A DNA stretch of 64,000 nucleotides, taken from assembly GCA_025594325.1 (NCBI GenBank), contig JANHCV010000001.1, positions 4,836,001-4,900,000 on the forward strand, in the 5' to 3' direction. Under the pieces are notes generated by a model. That model searched no databases and was not told the DNA's origin. It worked only from the letters and a program-made list of their open reading frames with translations. Both the position numbers and the translations under genes were made by a program. Below, piece by piece: positions 1 to 10,929 of the stretch (position 1 is the stretch's first letter; every line of letters begins with the position of its first letter). Source of the stretch: Blastocladiella emersonii ATCC 22665 (Eukaryota > Blastocladiomycota > Blastocladiomycetes > Blastocladiales > Blastocladiaceae).

Positions 1-1620
1 GGGCGAGTCGCGCCGCGCCGGCCGCGTCCCGCGCGTGTACGGCAGACCGAAGAAGCGGTGCGCGTGCTCGTTGGCGTCCTCAGTGGCATCCCAGATGGCC
101 GAGTCAAGTTTCGCCGCGCCGTACCCGCCCACGACGCCGCCCGCGAGCCCGCCCACCACGCCCGCGGCCAGGAGCACCCAGCCGGCCGGGTTGCTGACGA
201 GCGCGAGCGTCGCGGCTGTCGTCGCGGCCGCAGCGACCACGCCGCCCGCGGTCCCGCCGAGCGCGGTCGCCGACCGCTTGCGGAACTCGATGACCGTGAT
301 CTTGCCGCGGTGGAGGAGCGACAGGTCGTGGAGCATCATGAGCCCCGTGGTGACGGTGGCGACGCCGCTGGCCTCGAGCAGAGGCGAGAACTTGGTGAGC
401 GTCGGTCCCCACAGCGAGCCCGCCAGGGCGTCGCCGTGCATGGCCGTGAACCCGCCGACGCCGCCAATCGCCGTCTTGGCCGCAATCGCCTCGGCCTTGT
501 CGTACTGCGTGCGCCCGGGCGTCGCGTCCTTGAGCTCGGTCGCGAGTGCGAACACGAAGGTCCCGAGCGCCGCGGTCCCGACGGCGCCGACGACGTTGGG
601 CCCGGCCGACGGGCCCGTGCTCCCGTTGTTGCGCTGCACAATCGACGTGAGCAGCTTGCGCACGTCCTCGGGGTCGACGGGCGACGAGATGTCGGACGTG
701 TACAGCGCCGACGCCTGCATCGCGTCCTCGGCGCGCAGGTGCAGGCTCGCGTCGCGAGGTTTCGCCGACCGCCACTGCTGCAGCACCCACGCCGCTGCGT
801 CCGCCGCCTCGGTGCCCTTGTGTGCGTCGTCGAGCCCGGCCTGCGACGCGGGGGTTTGAGCGGCGAACACGCTCGCGGCCGAGGCGCGGCGCTGCCACCA
901 CTTGCTCAGCTTGTTGCGCACCGACCCAGACTCGGCGGTGGTGGCGCGCGCGTCCGCCTCGGCGACCACGCCCTCTTCGGCGAATGCGTGCAGGACCAGC
1001 GTTTCGCGGATCCGGTCCATGACCTCGTCGACGCCCACGTCGCGCGCCCACCGGTGCGCCACGCGCTGCCCGGGCCCGGCCTTGGCCTGGAACACGCGAC
1101 ACCGGCGCGTCTTCACCTCCTCCTTTTCATCATCGGCTGCCGCCGCCAGGTCCTCGGTCGGCAACGGAATCGCGGTGAACACGAGCCGCTCACCACCCAC
1201 CACGCCCGCCTCTTCAGCCGCCGGCGCGAGAATCACCTGCACCACGCGCCCGTCGCGCAGCTCGTCCTCCATGGCGAGCACGTGCGCCTCGAGGTTGCCC
1301 GCGGCCCGCGCCACCGTGTGGATGTGCACGTCGCCCAAATCGTGCGCGGCGGACGTCGACGTGAGCGGCGCCGTCGCCCACTCGGCGGGTAGGGCGTCGT
1401 GCTCGGCGGGGTTCGCCGGTGGTGGGGCGGAAGCGACCGACTCGAGGTGCTGGTGCAGGTACTCGAGCTCGCGGACTAGCTGCTCGACCTCGTGCATCGA
1501 GAACGGGTCGGCGGCGGTTTCGGGGGCCGGGGCAGGGGCGACGGACGCAGGTGGGGTCGCGGCGCGCGAGGTCGTCGGGGCCTCGGAGGCGTCGGTGGGG
1601 GTGGGGGCGGCTGTGGCCAT
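1..1620 (-). CDS. Uncharacterised protein with Gly/Ala-rich hydrophobic C-terminal segments (3' end outside window)
   Basis: One uninterrupted minus-strand frame runs from an ATG at 1620 to the window edge, giving 540 visible residues and no stop. Residues 1-40 are Ala/Pro/Thr-rich, then a short acidic, helix-prone stretch (SMHEVEQLVRELEYLHQH) follows. The middle contains a soluble-looking region ending in a basic KLSKWWQRR patch. From about residue 380 there are Gly/Ala-rich hydrophobic stretches (for example GAVGTAALGTFVFALATEL and a longer one near 475-515) that could be membrane-inserted hairpins. I do not recognise the family. Plus-strand frames over the same DNA are Arg-rich shadows. 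Confidence is for a real gene, not for a function; introns beyond the edge are possible. Confidence 0.6.
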   Translation of the reverse strand, partial: MATAAPTPTDASEAPTTSRAATPPASVAPAPAPETAADPFSMHEVEQLVRELEYLHQHLESVASAPPPANPAEHDALPAEWATAPLTSTSAAHDLGDVHIHTVARAAGNLEAHVLAMEDELRDGRVVQVILAPAAEEAGVVGGERLVFTAIPLPTEDLAAAADDEKEEVKTRRCRVFQAKAGPGQRVAHRWARDVGVDEVMDRIRETLVLHAFAEEGVVAEADARATTAESGSVRNKLSKWWQRRASAASVFAAQTPASQAGLDDAHKGTEAADAAAWVLQQWRSAKPRDASLHLRAEDAMQASALYTSDISSPVDPEDVRKLLTSIVQRNNGSTGPSAGPNVVGAVGTAALGTFVFALATELKDATPGRTQYDKAEAIAAKTAIGGVGGFTAMHGDALAGSLWGPTLTKFSPLLEASGVATVTTGLMMLHDLSLLHRGKITVIEFRKRSATALGGTAGGVVAAAATTAATLALVSNPAGWVLLAAGVVGGLAGGVVGGYGAAKLDSAIWDATEDANEHAHRFFGLPYTRGTRPARRDSP

Positions 1621-1859
1621 CATGATGTCGTTCTTGATGCGTTGCAGGTTTACTAGGTTGCTGCAGATAGAGAATACATGTGCGTGCGGCCAGCGCAGTT
1701 TGATGAGGGAGAGAGCGAGGCCAGGGTTCTAGAACCCCTGGCGAGGCCATGCGTGCTGCCCGCGCCACCCTTGTCCACCCAACCCCGAGCCAAGTGCAAA
1801 GAAAAGTGCTCTATAGAAAATAAAATATACACACTGCCGCCCCCTTCCTACCCTCCCTA

Positions 1860-4810
1860 CTACCGCTTGAGGAACTGCTTGTTGAGCAGCTGGATGAGCC
1901 GGGGCACCGACAGCTGGATGTACTCGAGGTCGAGCGCCATGATGCCGTCGTGCTGCTTCTCGAGCAGGTCGTCGAGCCGGAGGTCCATTTCGAGGATCGG
2001 CCGGTCGCGGCCCTTGTAGTCGAGCGACACCAGGAACGACCCGGGCGACGGGCACTGCACGCCCACCGTGATGTTCGGTTTCCGCTGCTCGGGCACGTTG
2101 CTCTCGGTGATGACGCCGTCGCGCTCGAGCTGCGCGTGCGAGAACGACTTGGAGACCACCACGTGCCCGCCGCCGTTGCTGCTGCCACCGGACCGCGTCG
2201 CGTTCGCCACGGCGCCCGCGAGCGCGCCGAGGAACCCGCCCGAGGAGCCCTGCGAGGTCGATGAACCGCCCAATGGCGGCATCGGCTCGGCTGCCGCGGC
2301 GATAGAGCGGCTGGACCCGCCGCCGGAGCTGCTGGAGCTGCTCTTGCCGAACGGCGACTTGCGCCCGCCCGAGCTGCTGGCGACAGCGGCGCCGGCCGTC
2401 TTCATGCGCACGTTGGCGAGGTACGCCTTGTACGTGTCGAGCTGGGAGATGAGGTACTCGTTGTGCTCGCAGATGGTGCGGTACACGGTCTCGAGACTGC
2501 CGGCCTCGGCGAGCACCTTCTGGCGCAGGGTGCCGAGGTGCGCGAGCTCAGCCGCGACTTCTTCCGCCAAAATCCGGTACCCGTCGCGGCGACGGACGAC
2601 CCCCGCGCGCTCGAGGTCGCCGAGCATGTCGAGGGCGCGCTGCGCCATGTGGGCGACGGCCGCGTCGTGGGTGGCGGCAGTGGCGAGGGCGAGTTCGGCG
2701 ACGCGGTCGAGCTCGAGCGGGCCGGTGCGCGGGACGAGCGCGGGGACGCGGCGCAGGAGGTGCACGAACTCGGACTTGGCGTCGAGGAACAGCGCCTCGT
2801 TGGGCGACGTGTCGGTCTGCGTCTTGATGAGCTGGTCCGAGTCGGCGATCTCCGTCTCCCACCGCGAGATGAGCGGGAGCGAGTGCGACGTGTTGAGCGG
2901 GCGCGGGACCTGCGCGGGCGCCGCGGTGCCGAGCTCGTGCAGCAGCGTGTCGAGGTGCGAGCCGGGCTGGCACACAAACTCGCGGTGCTTGAGCAGCAGC
3001 GCGTGCGTCGCAAACACCTCGTTGGTGGTGATGGTGATGTGCAGGTCGCGCTTCGACAGCGCCAGGTACTGGTCGAGCTCGAGCGACTCGTAAAAGTCGC
3101 TCACGTCCGTCAGCGCGAGCAGGAACCGCTGGATCCGGTCCTTGTTCTGCTCGCCCCACGAGTTGAGCGGCGCCATGTACGACTCCTTGACGGCCGACGG
3201 CTTGTTGGCGAGGTTCTGCAGCATCTTGGCGACCAGCGTCAGCGTGCGGCGCGGGTGGGCCGACGGCTGCGACGGGACGAGCATGAAGGCCTGCGGCGTG
3301 ACGATGGCCGGGTTGACGAACCGCAGCATGAAGAAACCGCCGATGAGCGAGCACAGATCCCAGTCGGACGCCTCGGGGTACTTGCGCTTGGCGAGCCCCT
3401 TGATTTGCTTGCAGATCCAGCGGATGCCGTAGGGGACGCTGTCGATCGAGTCGATGATGGTATTGAGGAAGGAGGTGGCGATCTCGAGCAGCATGCGGAC
3501 GCGCGGCACAACGAGCGCCTGGACCTCGGGGATGGCCGCGGCCTCGTCCATGGTGACGGCGGACCGCGCCGGGTCCGTGTCGCCCGTCGACTCGAGGATC
3601 TGCTGGTACACCTTGACGGGGTTGATCTCGAGGTTGAGGTCCTTGTGCTTGATGAGCGAGGCCATGCGCTCGCTCAGCAGCGTCTTGAGGTACGTCTGGC
3701 CGGGCCCGCGGCGCGTGTACGTGGTCATCATGCGCGACACGGGGGTGTTGGCGCGGAGCAGCGACCCGAAATCGGTGGCCTGGTCGAACTGGTGCGACAG
3801 GACCGTCTGGAACATGGACAGCAGCAGGTACTCCTCGCGCGAGTCGTACTGGTTGCCGTACAGCGTGAACATGACCGTCTGCAGCAGGCTGTCCATCTGG
3901 TCGAGCGTGACGCGGCGGCACAGCGTAGCAATGTACCGGGTCTCGGTCTGCAGGATGTAGAACAGGTTGCCGTACAGGCTGGTGCGCCGCTCGTCGAACT
4001 TGGTCACCTGCTGCTGCTGCTTGCGCGCGCCCGACTCGTCCGCGTCCTCCATGACGTGCGCAATGTCGCGCGCCTCCTTGTCGTCGAGCTGCATGCGGTT
4101 CTGGATCAGCAGCGCGATGCGCCCGTCGAGGTACCGCACGTCGCGCTCGAGCGTGAAGTTCTTCTTGGACTGCACCGAGATGAGCTGCTTGAGCTCCTTG
4201 AGCCGCTTCTGGGCTACACGTCGGGAGTCGAATTCGAGGTGGGAGGGAGAGCGTGGGAGGATTCGTCAGTCCGGTCCAGTCCAAACCGAAGCTTTCGCTG
4301 CGGGCGCGAAACGGCAAGTGCGCTCCTCCCGCCCAGCCCGCGGCGTGTGCGCGTGGGGACCCCTCTTGCAGCGGCCGCCAACGAGGCCGCGTCTGCCGGC
4401 TGGCCACATCCGGGGAGCCGGCGTCGACGAGGGGGGCGCCGTCGAACGGGGCGATGGGCCGTGGCGCACACCACTCGCGTGCCGGCGCGCGCTCGCTGGT
4501 GCCGCGGCGCGGCGCGGCGCCGCGCGCACGGACGCAAAGTGGAGCCAAGCGAAGATGATATCTCCGTACCCTGAGCGAGCTCGTCGTCGACGGCCACCTC
4601 CTGCTCGGCGCGGGCGGCCAGGACGTGCGCGTACGAGACGCGCTTGTGGTCGGGCGGCGGGGCGCGGCGGCCGCTCTTGCGCGGGACCGTCGAGGAAGGA
4701 CCACGGGGGTCGGGCAGCGCCGAGGCCATGCCGCCCATGTTGTAGGGGCTGCCGGAGCCGCCGCCGCCGCCGTCGACCATGCCGAGGTGGGTGCTGCTGT
4801 AGGACGACAT
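1860..4810 (-). CDS. IQGAP-related Ras GTPase-activating protein (GapA/Sar1 type)
   Basis: Two exons: 4810-4570 and 4213-1860, 864 residues, joined by a 356-nt intron (donor GTACGG, acceptor GTGTAG). The splice restores the frame into AQKRLKELKQLISVQSKKN, the usual lead-in to the GAP domain. The RasGAP domain spans about 205-475: an arginine finger candidate R234 lies in SLLRANTPVS and the FLR-type motif is FFMLRFVNPAIVTPQAF (R378). IQGAPs lack a working finger, so this is predicted to be active on Ras-like GTPases. A RasGAP_C domain fills about 590-864, ending in LLNKQFLKR as IQGAPs do. There is no calponin-homology domain and no IQ motif. That architecture matches yeast Sar1/Gap1 and Dictyostelium GapA/RgaA. 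The first 80 residues are low-complexity. Confidence 0.9.
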
Positions 4811-5370
4811 GCCGAGTCGCCGGCTGCTGCTGTTGTATGGAGTGTAGATGGACTGCTTGCCCTCGTCTAGGTCGTGTAGGATGGAGGAAGGGCCGGGCAG
4901 GTCGTAGCAGGCAGCACGCAGCGAGGGGACGGTTGTCGATGCGTAGCAGCGAGCGAGGGTAGTGTGTCACTCCAGCTGGGAGAGAGCAATCGGGCAAGCG
5001 AGCGAGCGAGTGCGGGTCCCTGCAGCCAGTGCCGGCGGCCAGTGATGCAGCAGAGTCGTGTGCGGGCAGCGTCGGCAGCGGGAGGAGAGGAGAAGCCGAA
5101 GGCAGGGCTGGGCCCGTGGCGTCGACGATCGCTGTCAAGGCCAGATTGCCGCCCGCCCATTGGCTGCAGGTCACGCCGCGTGTAATGACGGCTGCAGCCT
5201 TCTCAACGCGTCCTTGGCCCGAGCTTGCTTCACGCCGCTGCTGCTGTGCCACCACGCCTGTGCGCAAGCGCGTCCCACGCCATACCATCATCGCGCATCG
5301 CGGTTCTATTCTTGGGAGCATCGTACACGCGCCGTACATGAAAATTCAAACAACAACAGCATCTCGCGCT
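4811..5370. other. Intergenic, upstream of the RasGAP
   Basis: This 560-bp stretch lies between the RasGAP start and the 3' end of ODAD4, both on the minus strand. It should hold the RasGAP promoter. No convincing gene, RNA or TATA box was found; short frames in it are Arg-rich shadows. Confidence 0.5.
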
Positions 5371-7294
5371 TCAGGCCACGGCGAGCCCCTGCAGCGCCTG
5401 CTGGATCACCGACACGGCGCCGTCCTCGTGCAGCGTCTCGGCGTACTTGAGCGCCGTCTCGTACCCGCCGCGCGCCTTGGCCGGATCCACCTTGGCTACA
5501 CGTTTGTGAACAGCGTCAGCCCATGCTCGCACGTCTCCATCAATCCTCGCAACAGCGTCAGCGTACCAAACACCTGACCCTCAAGGACGTGCGAGTTGAG
5601 CAGCCAGCGGGGCTCGGCCGACTCGACGGCGAACGCGCACGACTTCTCGGCCATGGCGCGCGCCTGGTCGTCGCGCCCGAGCTCGAGGTAGCACCGCGCA
5701 ATGTCGTGGTACAGCCACGCCTTCTCGACCGGCGACAGCGGGTACTCGAACCCGAGCTTGCGCTCCCAGTACGCCGCCGCCTCGCTGAACTTGCGCTGCT
5801 TGGCGTACGCGCGGCCTAGGTGCCCGAGCGTCATGGACTGCACCTCGGGCGTGATCCCCGACGACGACAGGGCTACATTCGTGCACCGAGGGTTAGTTCG
5901 TGACTCGTCGACGGCACCGGCGTGAGCGTCGTACCCTGCAGGTACCGCTTCTCGGCCTCGGGGTAGTTGCCGAGCTCCATGGCCGCCGTGCCCATGACCG
6001 ACAGCACGTGCGCGCGCAGCTGGTCGCGGTCCTCGACGTTCTCGAGCTTGGCCGACAGGAAATCGCGACCGAGGTTGATGACGCGCTTGTGGTTAGCCGC
6101 CGCGATCGCGCGGTCGATGGCCACGAACAGCTCGCGCGGCGACAGCACCTTGCGCTTGGGCGGCGCGTTCGGGTCGGTGCTCGGGCTGCGCGTCGACGAC
6201 GACTTGGTCGGCGACCCGGGCGACGACTCGCCGCCTGTCGCAGCAGCCGCGGCCGCCGCCGCGCGGTCCTTTTCGCGCGCCTGCTGCCGGCTCCGCGCGC
6301 TCGCCATCTTGGTCCGGATCGTCTGCGCCTCCTTGCGCCGCGCGTAAATCGGCTTCTGCTGCCGCCAGAACTCGGTCCGCGTCTCGAGGTACTTGAGCGC
6401 ATCGCTTACCAGGTCGAAGATCCGGTCGTTTGGGTTGTTGACAAAGTCTACTCGCAAGTGTCCGTCAGCGCAAATCGTCGAGAGTACTGTAGGCAACACG
6501 TACCGCGGTCGTTGAGAAGCTGCTCGAGATACTGCTTGTCCTCGTGCAGCTCGCCGAGCAGCTGCTTGACGTCGCGCTGCGGCGGGACGGGCGCCGCGGA
6601 CTCGCCGCGCGGGATGATCTTGCGCGTGTTGTTGAGCGTGCTGACGACCACGCCGCCCGCGCCCTTGTCGCCCTTGGCCGACTTCTTCTGCTGCGACGAC
6701 CGCGCCTGCGGTGGCGACATCTGCCGCTTGTTGGTATCGGTGGCCTGGCTCGCCGGCGCCTTGAACTTGTAGTCGCGCGGGTCGCCGATGCTGTTGTCGA
6801 TGGCCTCGCGCGCCTTCTGGATCCCGAGGCGGAACTCGTCGAGCTCGGGCCGCAGCTTGTTGCCGCGGTGGTAGAAGACCAGGGCCATCTCAAAGTCGCC
6901 CTTGGCGTACAGCGCCTCAGCCTTCTGGTACATGCCCTTGAAGAACTCGGCGTCCTCCTTGAGCGCCGTCTCCGCGTCCTGCAGCGCCTGGTCCGCGTCG
7001 CCCAGCTGCAGGAAGCACTTGGACCGCGCCACCAGGCAGTTTTTCTCCGTAGGCCGCATGTTGAGCGCCTACACGAGGGACGGGGTCAGCACTGCGCGAC
7101 CCGACGACACATCTCTAGGAGGATCGCAGCCGTGCCTTGGTGTACGCTTCAATCGCCTTGCGATACTCGCCCTGTTTGGCGAGAATGTCGCCCTCGGCCG
7201 CGTAGCTCTGGAACGAGCTCACGGGCCCCTCCACCTCGCTCCCGTCGCCATCGAAATCGGCCGGCGGGTTCTGGGTCGCGGGTGTGCTCGGCAT
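5371..7294 (-). CDS. ODAD4: Outer dynein arm docking complex subunit 4 (TTC25-like TPR protein)
   Basis: Five exons: 7294-7136, 7068-6504, 6447-5935, 5872-5567 and 5495-5371, giving 555 residues. ODAD4 helps dock outer dynein arms on ciliary doublet microtubules. The N-terminal TPR block follows the animal protein closely: KNCLVARSKCFLQLGD, then FEMALVFYHRGNKLRPELDE and IQKAREAIDNSIGDP. The FWRQQKPIYARR signature follows in exon 3. The C-terminal TPRs carry WLYHDIARCYLELGRDDQA. The human protein has a long charged tail after the TPRs that is absent here. Intron 1 uses a GC donor (AAG|GCACGG); introns 2-4 use GTACGT, GTACGA and GTACGC. The gene implies a motile-flagellated zoospore. Identity is by remembered family sequence. 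Confidence 0.93.
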
Positions 7295-7805
7295 GGTTGG
7301 ATCAGACGCGTTGCGCGCAGTTACATGGGTTCCAGTGTGATTCGTGGTGAGTATGTGAGCTCGCGAAGCGTTGCGGCGGCGGCGAAGTCGCTGGTCGCGT
7401 CGACGCGTCTCGAAAGCACGTGCAGGAGTGGAGACAAAAACGTGCAGCTGAGCCACGCGTGAGACAAGGATCCCCGCCTGTTCCTCCGCCCGCCGCACTC
7501 GACTCGATGGGCTAACGTAGCTTCATGCAACGTGCTTGTGGGCGCTTGTGGGCGCTTGCGGAGACGCAGCGCGCCACCACCTCACGGTTTGCGACGGGGC
7601 GCAAGGGATGAACCTGAGCGGTCGGTGATTGGACGCGAGGTCGGCGAGATGCGGGTTGTTGCTCCGCCGGCGCACGCGCAGATCTTGAGCGTCCCGCCGC
7701 CGCTCTTCGCCACACTTGGAGCCGTGCACGCGCTAGGCGACCGGGACGAGTATAAAGGCGGCGCCGGCGGTCGACATGAGGCTCTCTTCCTCCTCGCACG
7801 CCACC
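7295..7805. other. Divergent intergenic region, ODAD4 / GNAT-like gene
   Basis: This 511-bp region should contain both promoters. A TATA box serving the plus-strand gene sits at 7751. Nothing else coding is supported. Confidence 0.5.
7751..7757 (+). promoter_or_regulatory. TATA box of the GNAT-like gene
   Basis: TATAAAG lies 55 bp before the ATG at 7806. An earlier in-frame ATG at 7776 is only 25 bp from the TATA box, probably upstream of the transcription start. The 7806 ATG sits in a strong context (CCACCATGA). Confidence 0.6.
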
Positions 7806-8860
7806 ATGACAGCTGCTTCAGGATCGGGCACAATCGTCGGCTCCGGCTCGGTGCTGCCCACGACGAAGTGGGCGGACGGCCTGCTCTTCGTACGGTCGTT
7901 CTCACCCACAGCTGTACCGAGCGCCACTGATCCGTGTGCGACGCGTAGACGCCGCTGACGCGCGAACTCAAGCCCTTTCTCCTCGCAACCCGGAACCTGA
8001 CGTGGGCTGAGGACCAAATCGACGCGTGGTTCGACATTCAGGAGAAGGACGCACCCGAGGGCCCGCGTCGCCGCATGTTCGCGCTCTGGATCCCCGCCGC
8101 CGACTGGGACGCCGGCCTCGCCGCGTATGAGGTCGTGAACGGCCCCGGCCGCGTCGTCAAGAGCAGCGACGGGACGTCCGTGGAGGGCGTCGACCTCCGC
8201 GCCGCCTGCGCCACGCTGCGCACCGACGAAGACCTCTGGCGCCCGGTTGCGACGGTCGCCATCGAGTACGAGAACCTCGACTACGGCCTCGACGTGTTCG
8301 GCGGCGACGCTGACCTCATGCGCCGCGCGTACGCGTGCCGCGAGACGGCGACCGCGGCCGGGTCGATGCTCGCGACGCTGCCGCCCTTTGCGCGCCTCGG
8401 GTGCGGCGTCGCGTGTCTCGAGTTCGCCGAGCGCCACGTCATGGCGCAGGGCCGCGGGTGCGGCGACGAGACGCTGCCCGTGATCCGCCGCGCCGCGACC
8501 GCGGCGCCCAGCAGCGACGAGCGGCTCGCCCGCCTGTACACGCGCCAGGGGTGCACGCGCGAGTTTGTCGGCAGGGTGTACTGGGGCGAGGCTAGCTTCT
8601 ACGTTAAGGACCTGGCGCCCATTGGCGAGACGGTGCGGGCCGCTTCGCAAGAGCAGGCCGCGGTTCAAGTCAGAGCTTCACCCGTTTCGGTTGCCAACAC
8701 CAAGCAGAAGAAGTTTGGTCTTGTGCGTCGACTCGCCATGCTGCCCTCAAAGGTTTGGAAGTTGCTGGGTATGCATGGGCCGGTGAAGCCGCCCCGCCAA
8801 CTCCGCCGCTCGAAGGAGAACTCGGCCGAGACGCAGCGCAGCGCCGTGGTCTCCGCCTGA
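7806..8860 (+). CDS. GNAT-like acetyltransferase-fold protein, copy A (intact)
   Basis: Two exons: 7806-7889 and 7949-8860, 331 residues; 59-nt intron, donor GTACGG. Copy B at 47.2-48.1 kb has the intron at the same codon and with the same length, which supports the model: both exons join as LLF/RLF then TPLT. The core resembles the GNAT fold: a strand pair (ATVAIEYENLDYGL), then a motif-A-like ATLPPFARLGCGVACLEFAE in the usual acetyl-CoA pyrophosphate loop position, then a motif-B-like LARLYTRQGCTRE. The glycine pattern is weaker than the canonical Q/R-x-x-G-x-G/A, so function is inferred. About 90 C-terminal residues are basic and have no counterpart in copy B. Confidence 0.65.
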
Positions 8861-9322
8861 TGCCATGAGTCTAAGCAATACAGACTTTTACTACAGACTT
8901 ATGACTGCGCATAAACCCTTCGCCCGTTCGTGATGAAGCAAGCGCTAGCTGAGACGGAAGCTCCTCGAAGTACGAGGCCGCGAGCGGAAGCGATCTCGCA
9001 ACGCGTCCCGCAGCAAGCCTCTCAACTCGAGTAAATACTCGCGCCGTTCATAGCTAATAGTGGCGCGCCGCAGGCTGCGGGCGCTACGACCGTGACGCGT
9101 GCGGGGAGCGGTGAGCCGCAGCGGGCCGACCTGAAACGCGACGCGGTCGGCGGTCAACGGCCGCGTCCAAGTTTAGCTGCAGCTCGCTTTACGCCGAGTG
9201 CGAGCGCTCTGAAGTACAAAAGACCTCGACTCCCCGATCTACTCCAACGATATCAGTATCAGTATCAGCACCAGCATCAACCCAACCAGCACTCCATCAC
9301 ACCACCCATCAAGCAATCCAGC
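8861..9322. other. Intergenic, upstream of the repeat protein
   Basis: This 462-bp region is non-coding. It contains the 17-mer ACCTGAAACGCGACGCG at 9129-9145, which recurs at 10828-10844. CAGTAT-type repeats occur just before the ATG at 9323. Confidence 0.4.
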
Positions 9323-9760
9323 ATGACCTTCTGCGCTCCGATCCACGTCCCGACCGTCCAGGCCCAGTCGCAGTCGCAGTCGCAGTCGCAGATGCAGTCC
9401 CAGTGGGGCAACCACCACGGCGACGTCGCCCAGACCCAGTCGCAGAGCCAGTCCCAGTCGCAGTGGTCGCACGGCCACGGCGACGCCTTCATGTCGCAGT
9501 CGCAGAGCCAGTTCCAGGCGGGCGGCCACAACTCGGTCGACGGCGTGTTCGTTGGCGGCAACCCCGACACGTGGAGCCCCTCGACAAACGATGTCTTTGT
9601 CGGCGGCAACCCCGATACGTGGGCTCCCTCGTCCTCGAGCGACGGCTTCGTCGGCGGCGACCCGGCGACTTGGGCTCCTGCCAACGACGCCGGATTCGTG
9701 GGCGGCAACCCTGATACGTGGGCTCCCTCGGACGACCTCGTCAGCAGCTGCCTCTTCTGA
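9323..9760 (+). CDS. Small SQ-rich protein with four tandem FVGGNPDTWAPS repeats
   Basis: The predicted protein has 145 residues. The frame is open upstream, but the leading part encodes only QY/QH repeats and probably is 5' UTR, so the ATG at 9323 was chosen. Residues 13-70 are dominated by SQ dipeptides (QSQSQSQSQMQSQW and similar), many of them potential ATM/ATR-type SQ sites. The C-terminal half has four copies of a 14-17-residue unit with core FVGG(N/D)P(D/A)TW(S/A)P. It ends SSCLF, a short Cys-containing tail that is not a clear CaaX box. No signal peptide or membrane segment is visible. I know no family with this repeat. Confidence 0.65.
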   Translation: MTFCAPIHVPTVQAQSQSQSQSQMQSQWGNHHGDVAQTQSQSQSQSQWSHGHGDAFMSQSQSQFQAGGHNSVDGVFVGGNPDTWSPSTNDVFVGGNPDTWAPSSSSDGFVGGDPATWAPANDAGFVGGNPDTWAPSDDLVSSCLF

Positions 9761-10929
9761 TCGAAGCTGAAGCGGCTCTGCCTCGGTCCACCTTGTACAT
9801 TTGTATCCAAGCTTCTATTAGCATACATGTCTCCTTCATCATCATGTTTCCTTGCGAGCGAATTGAGCGACACGAAGGGGGCGCGAGTTGAATCGTGATG
9901 GCCGATGTGATCTGAGTCGCACCCCGCCGGCCGCGACGATCGTGGCCGTGCCGGTGTTTCGCACTCTGGCAGTCCGGCAGTGCCTTGACGAGAATGGCAC
10001 ATTAAACAGTTCTAGAGTCTCATGATGTCTTTCGGTCAACCGGATCGGGCAGCGTGTTTGCGCACGAGTGGGGGCAGCCGAGTAGGGGCAGCCGAACTCG
10101 AGGTGGCGTCGTGGCGCGACGACGCGCCGCGAAATCACGTTTTGTCTCCGCCCAAGTGCGAGACGCGTCTCCCCCACCTGGGACATCATCTCCCAGTGAC
10201 CAAGTATCATCCCGACGCCACCGCATGGCCCGGTGAGGCGGCGTGATGGTATCCCGTAGCCCAAGTCAACACTCGGTGCAACGGCGAGCGATCGCGGGCC
10301 CGCCCCCGCCCCTCAAATACCGGCCTGATCCCCGGCCATCCCCTGACTCTCTCACCCCAAGAGCGAATAACATCCACTGTTGCGTCAATGCCTAGCTTGT
10401 TCCACCGCGCGCTCCCCCCTATCCGTGCCGAGTCCGAGCCGCGTCTGTGGCAGCGGCGCAGGCTCCTTGGACCACGGCCAAGCGATCATGGCGACGTGTA
10501 AAGACAGCGGAGGTGGTACGGCCTTCGCCCACCATGGAGTGTGGATATGGTGCTACTTTATAGTCTCTCTAAACCGCCGATTCTTGTGGATTGGATATTT
10601 TGCTGCTTAAATAGAACTCTGTTTTCCCGTGCGGCTGTTCGAAACACTATTCTTTCCCGATCCAAGTAATCGTTCCTATCCTCACGAACGGACTCGCGTT
10701 GCTGCCGCCTCGCTTACGCTGGGCTATTGTGACTGAGGGCTTTGTCATCATCAGTGGCTTTAGTTAAGATTTGCCTCGCCGACACGCTACAGCGTTCTCT
10801 CGTATCGCTCGGGGCGGCGGCGTGTAAACCTGAAACGCGACGCGTTGTTCATCTTGAACTCGAACGGGGCGCTCGACGAGAGGAAGGCCTTTGAGAATGC
10901 ATGATCATTATATATCTGAGCTCTTGAAA
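9761..10929. other. Gene-poor intergenic region
   Basis: About 1.17 kb without a supported gene. It holds a GACGCGCCGCGAAA motif (10121), the second copy of the 17-mer (10828-10844), and a weak 37-codon ATG frame at 10388-10501 that I do not call. It ends at the 3' end of the metalloprotease gene. Confidence 0.5.
10121..10149 (+). promoter_or_regulatory. GACGCGNCGCG / TCACGT motif, copy 1
   Basis: GACGCGCCGCGAAATCACGT followed by TTTGTCTCC. Similar strings lie at 13880, 20308 and 50860, all outside genes. It combines MCB-like (ACGCG) and SCB-like (CGCGAAA) cores. Confidence 0.35.

Noticed and set aside
10388..10501. 37-residue ATG frame in the 9.8-10.9 kb gap
   Set aside because: Too short, Arg/Pro-rich, no conserved pattern or clear promoter.
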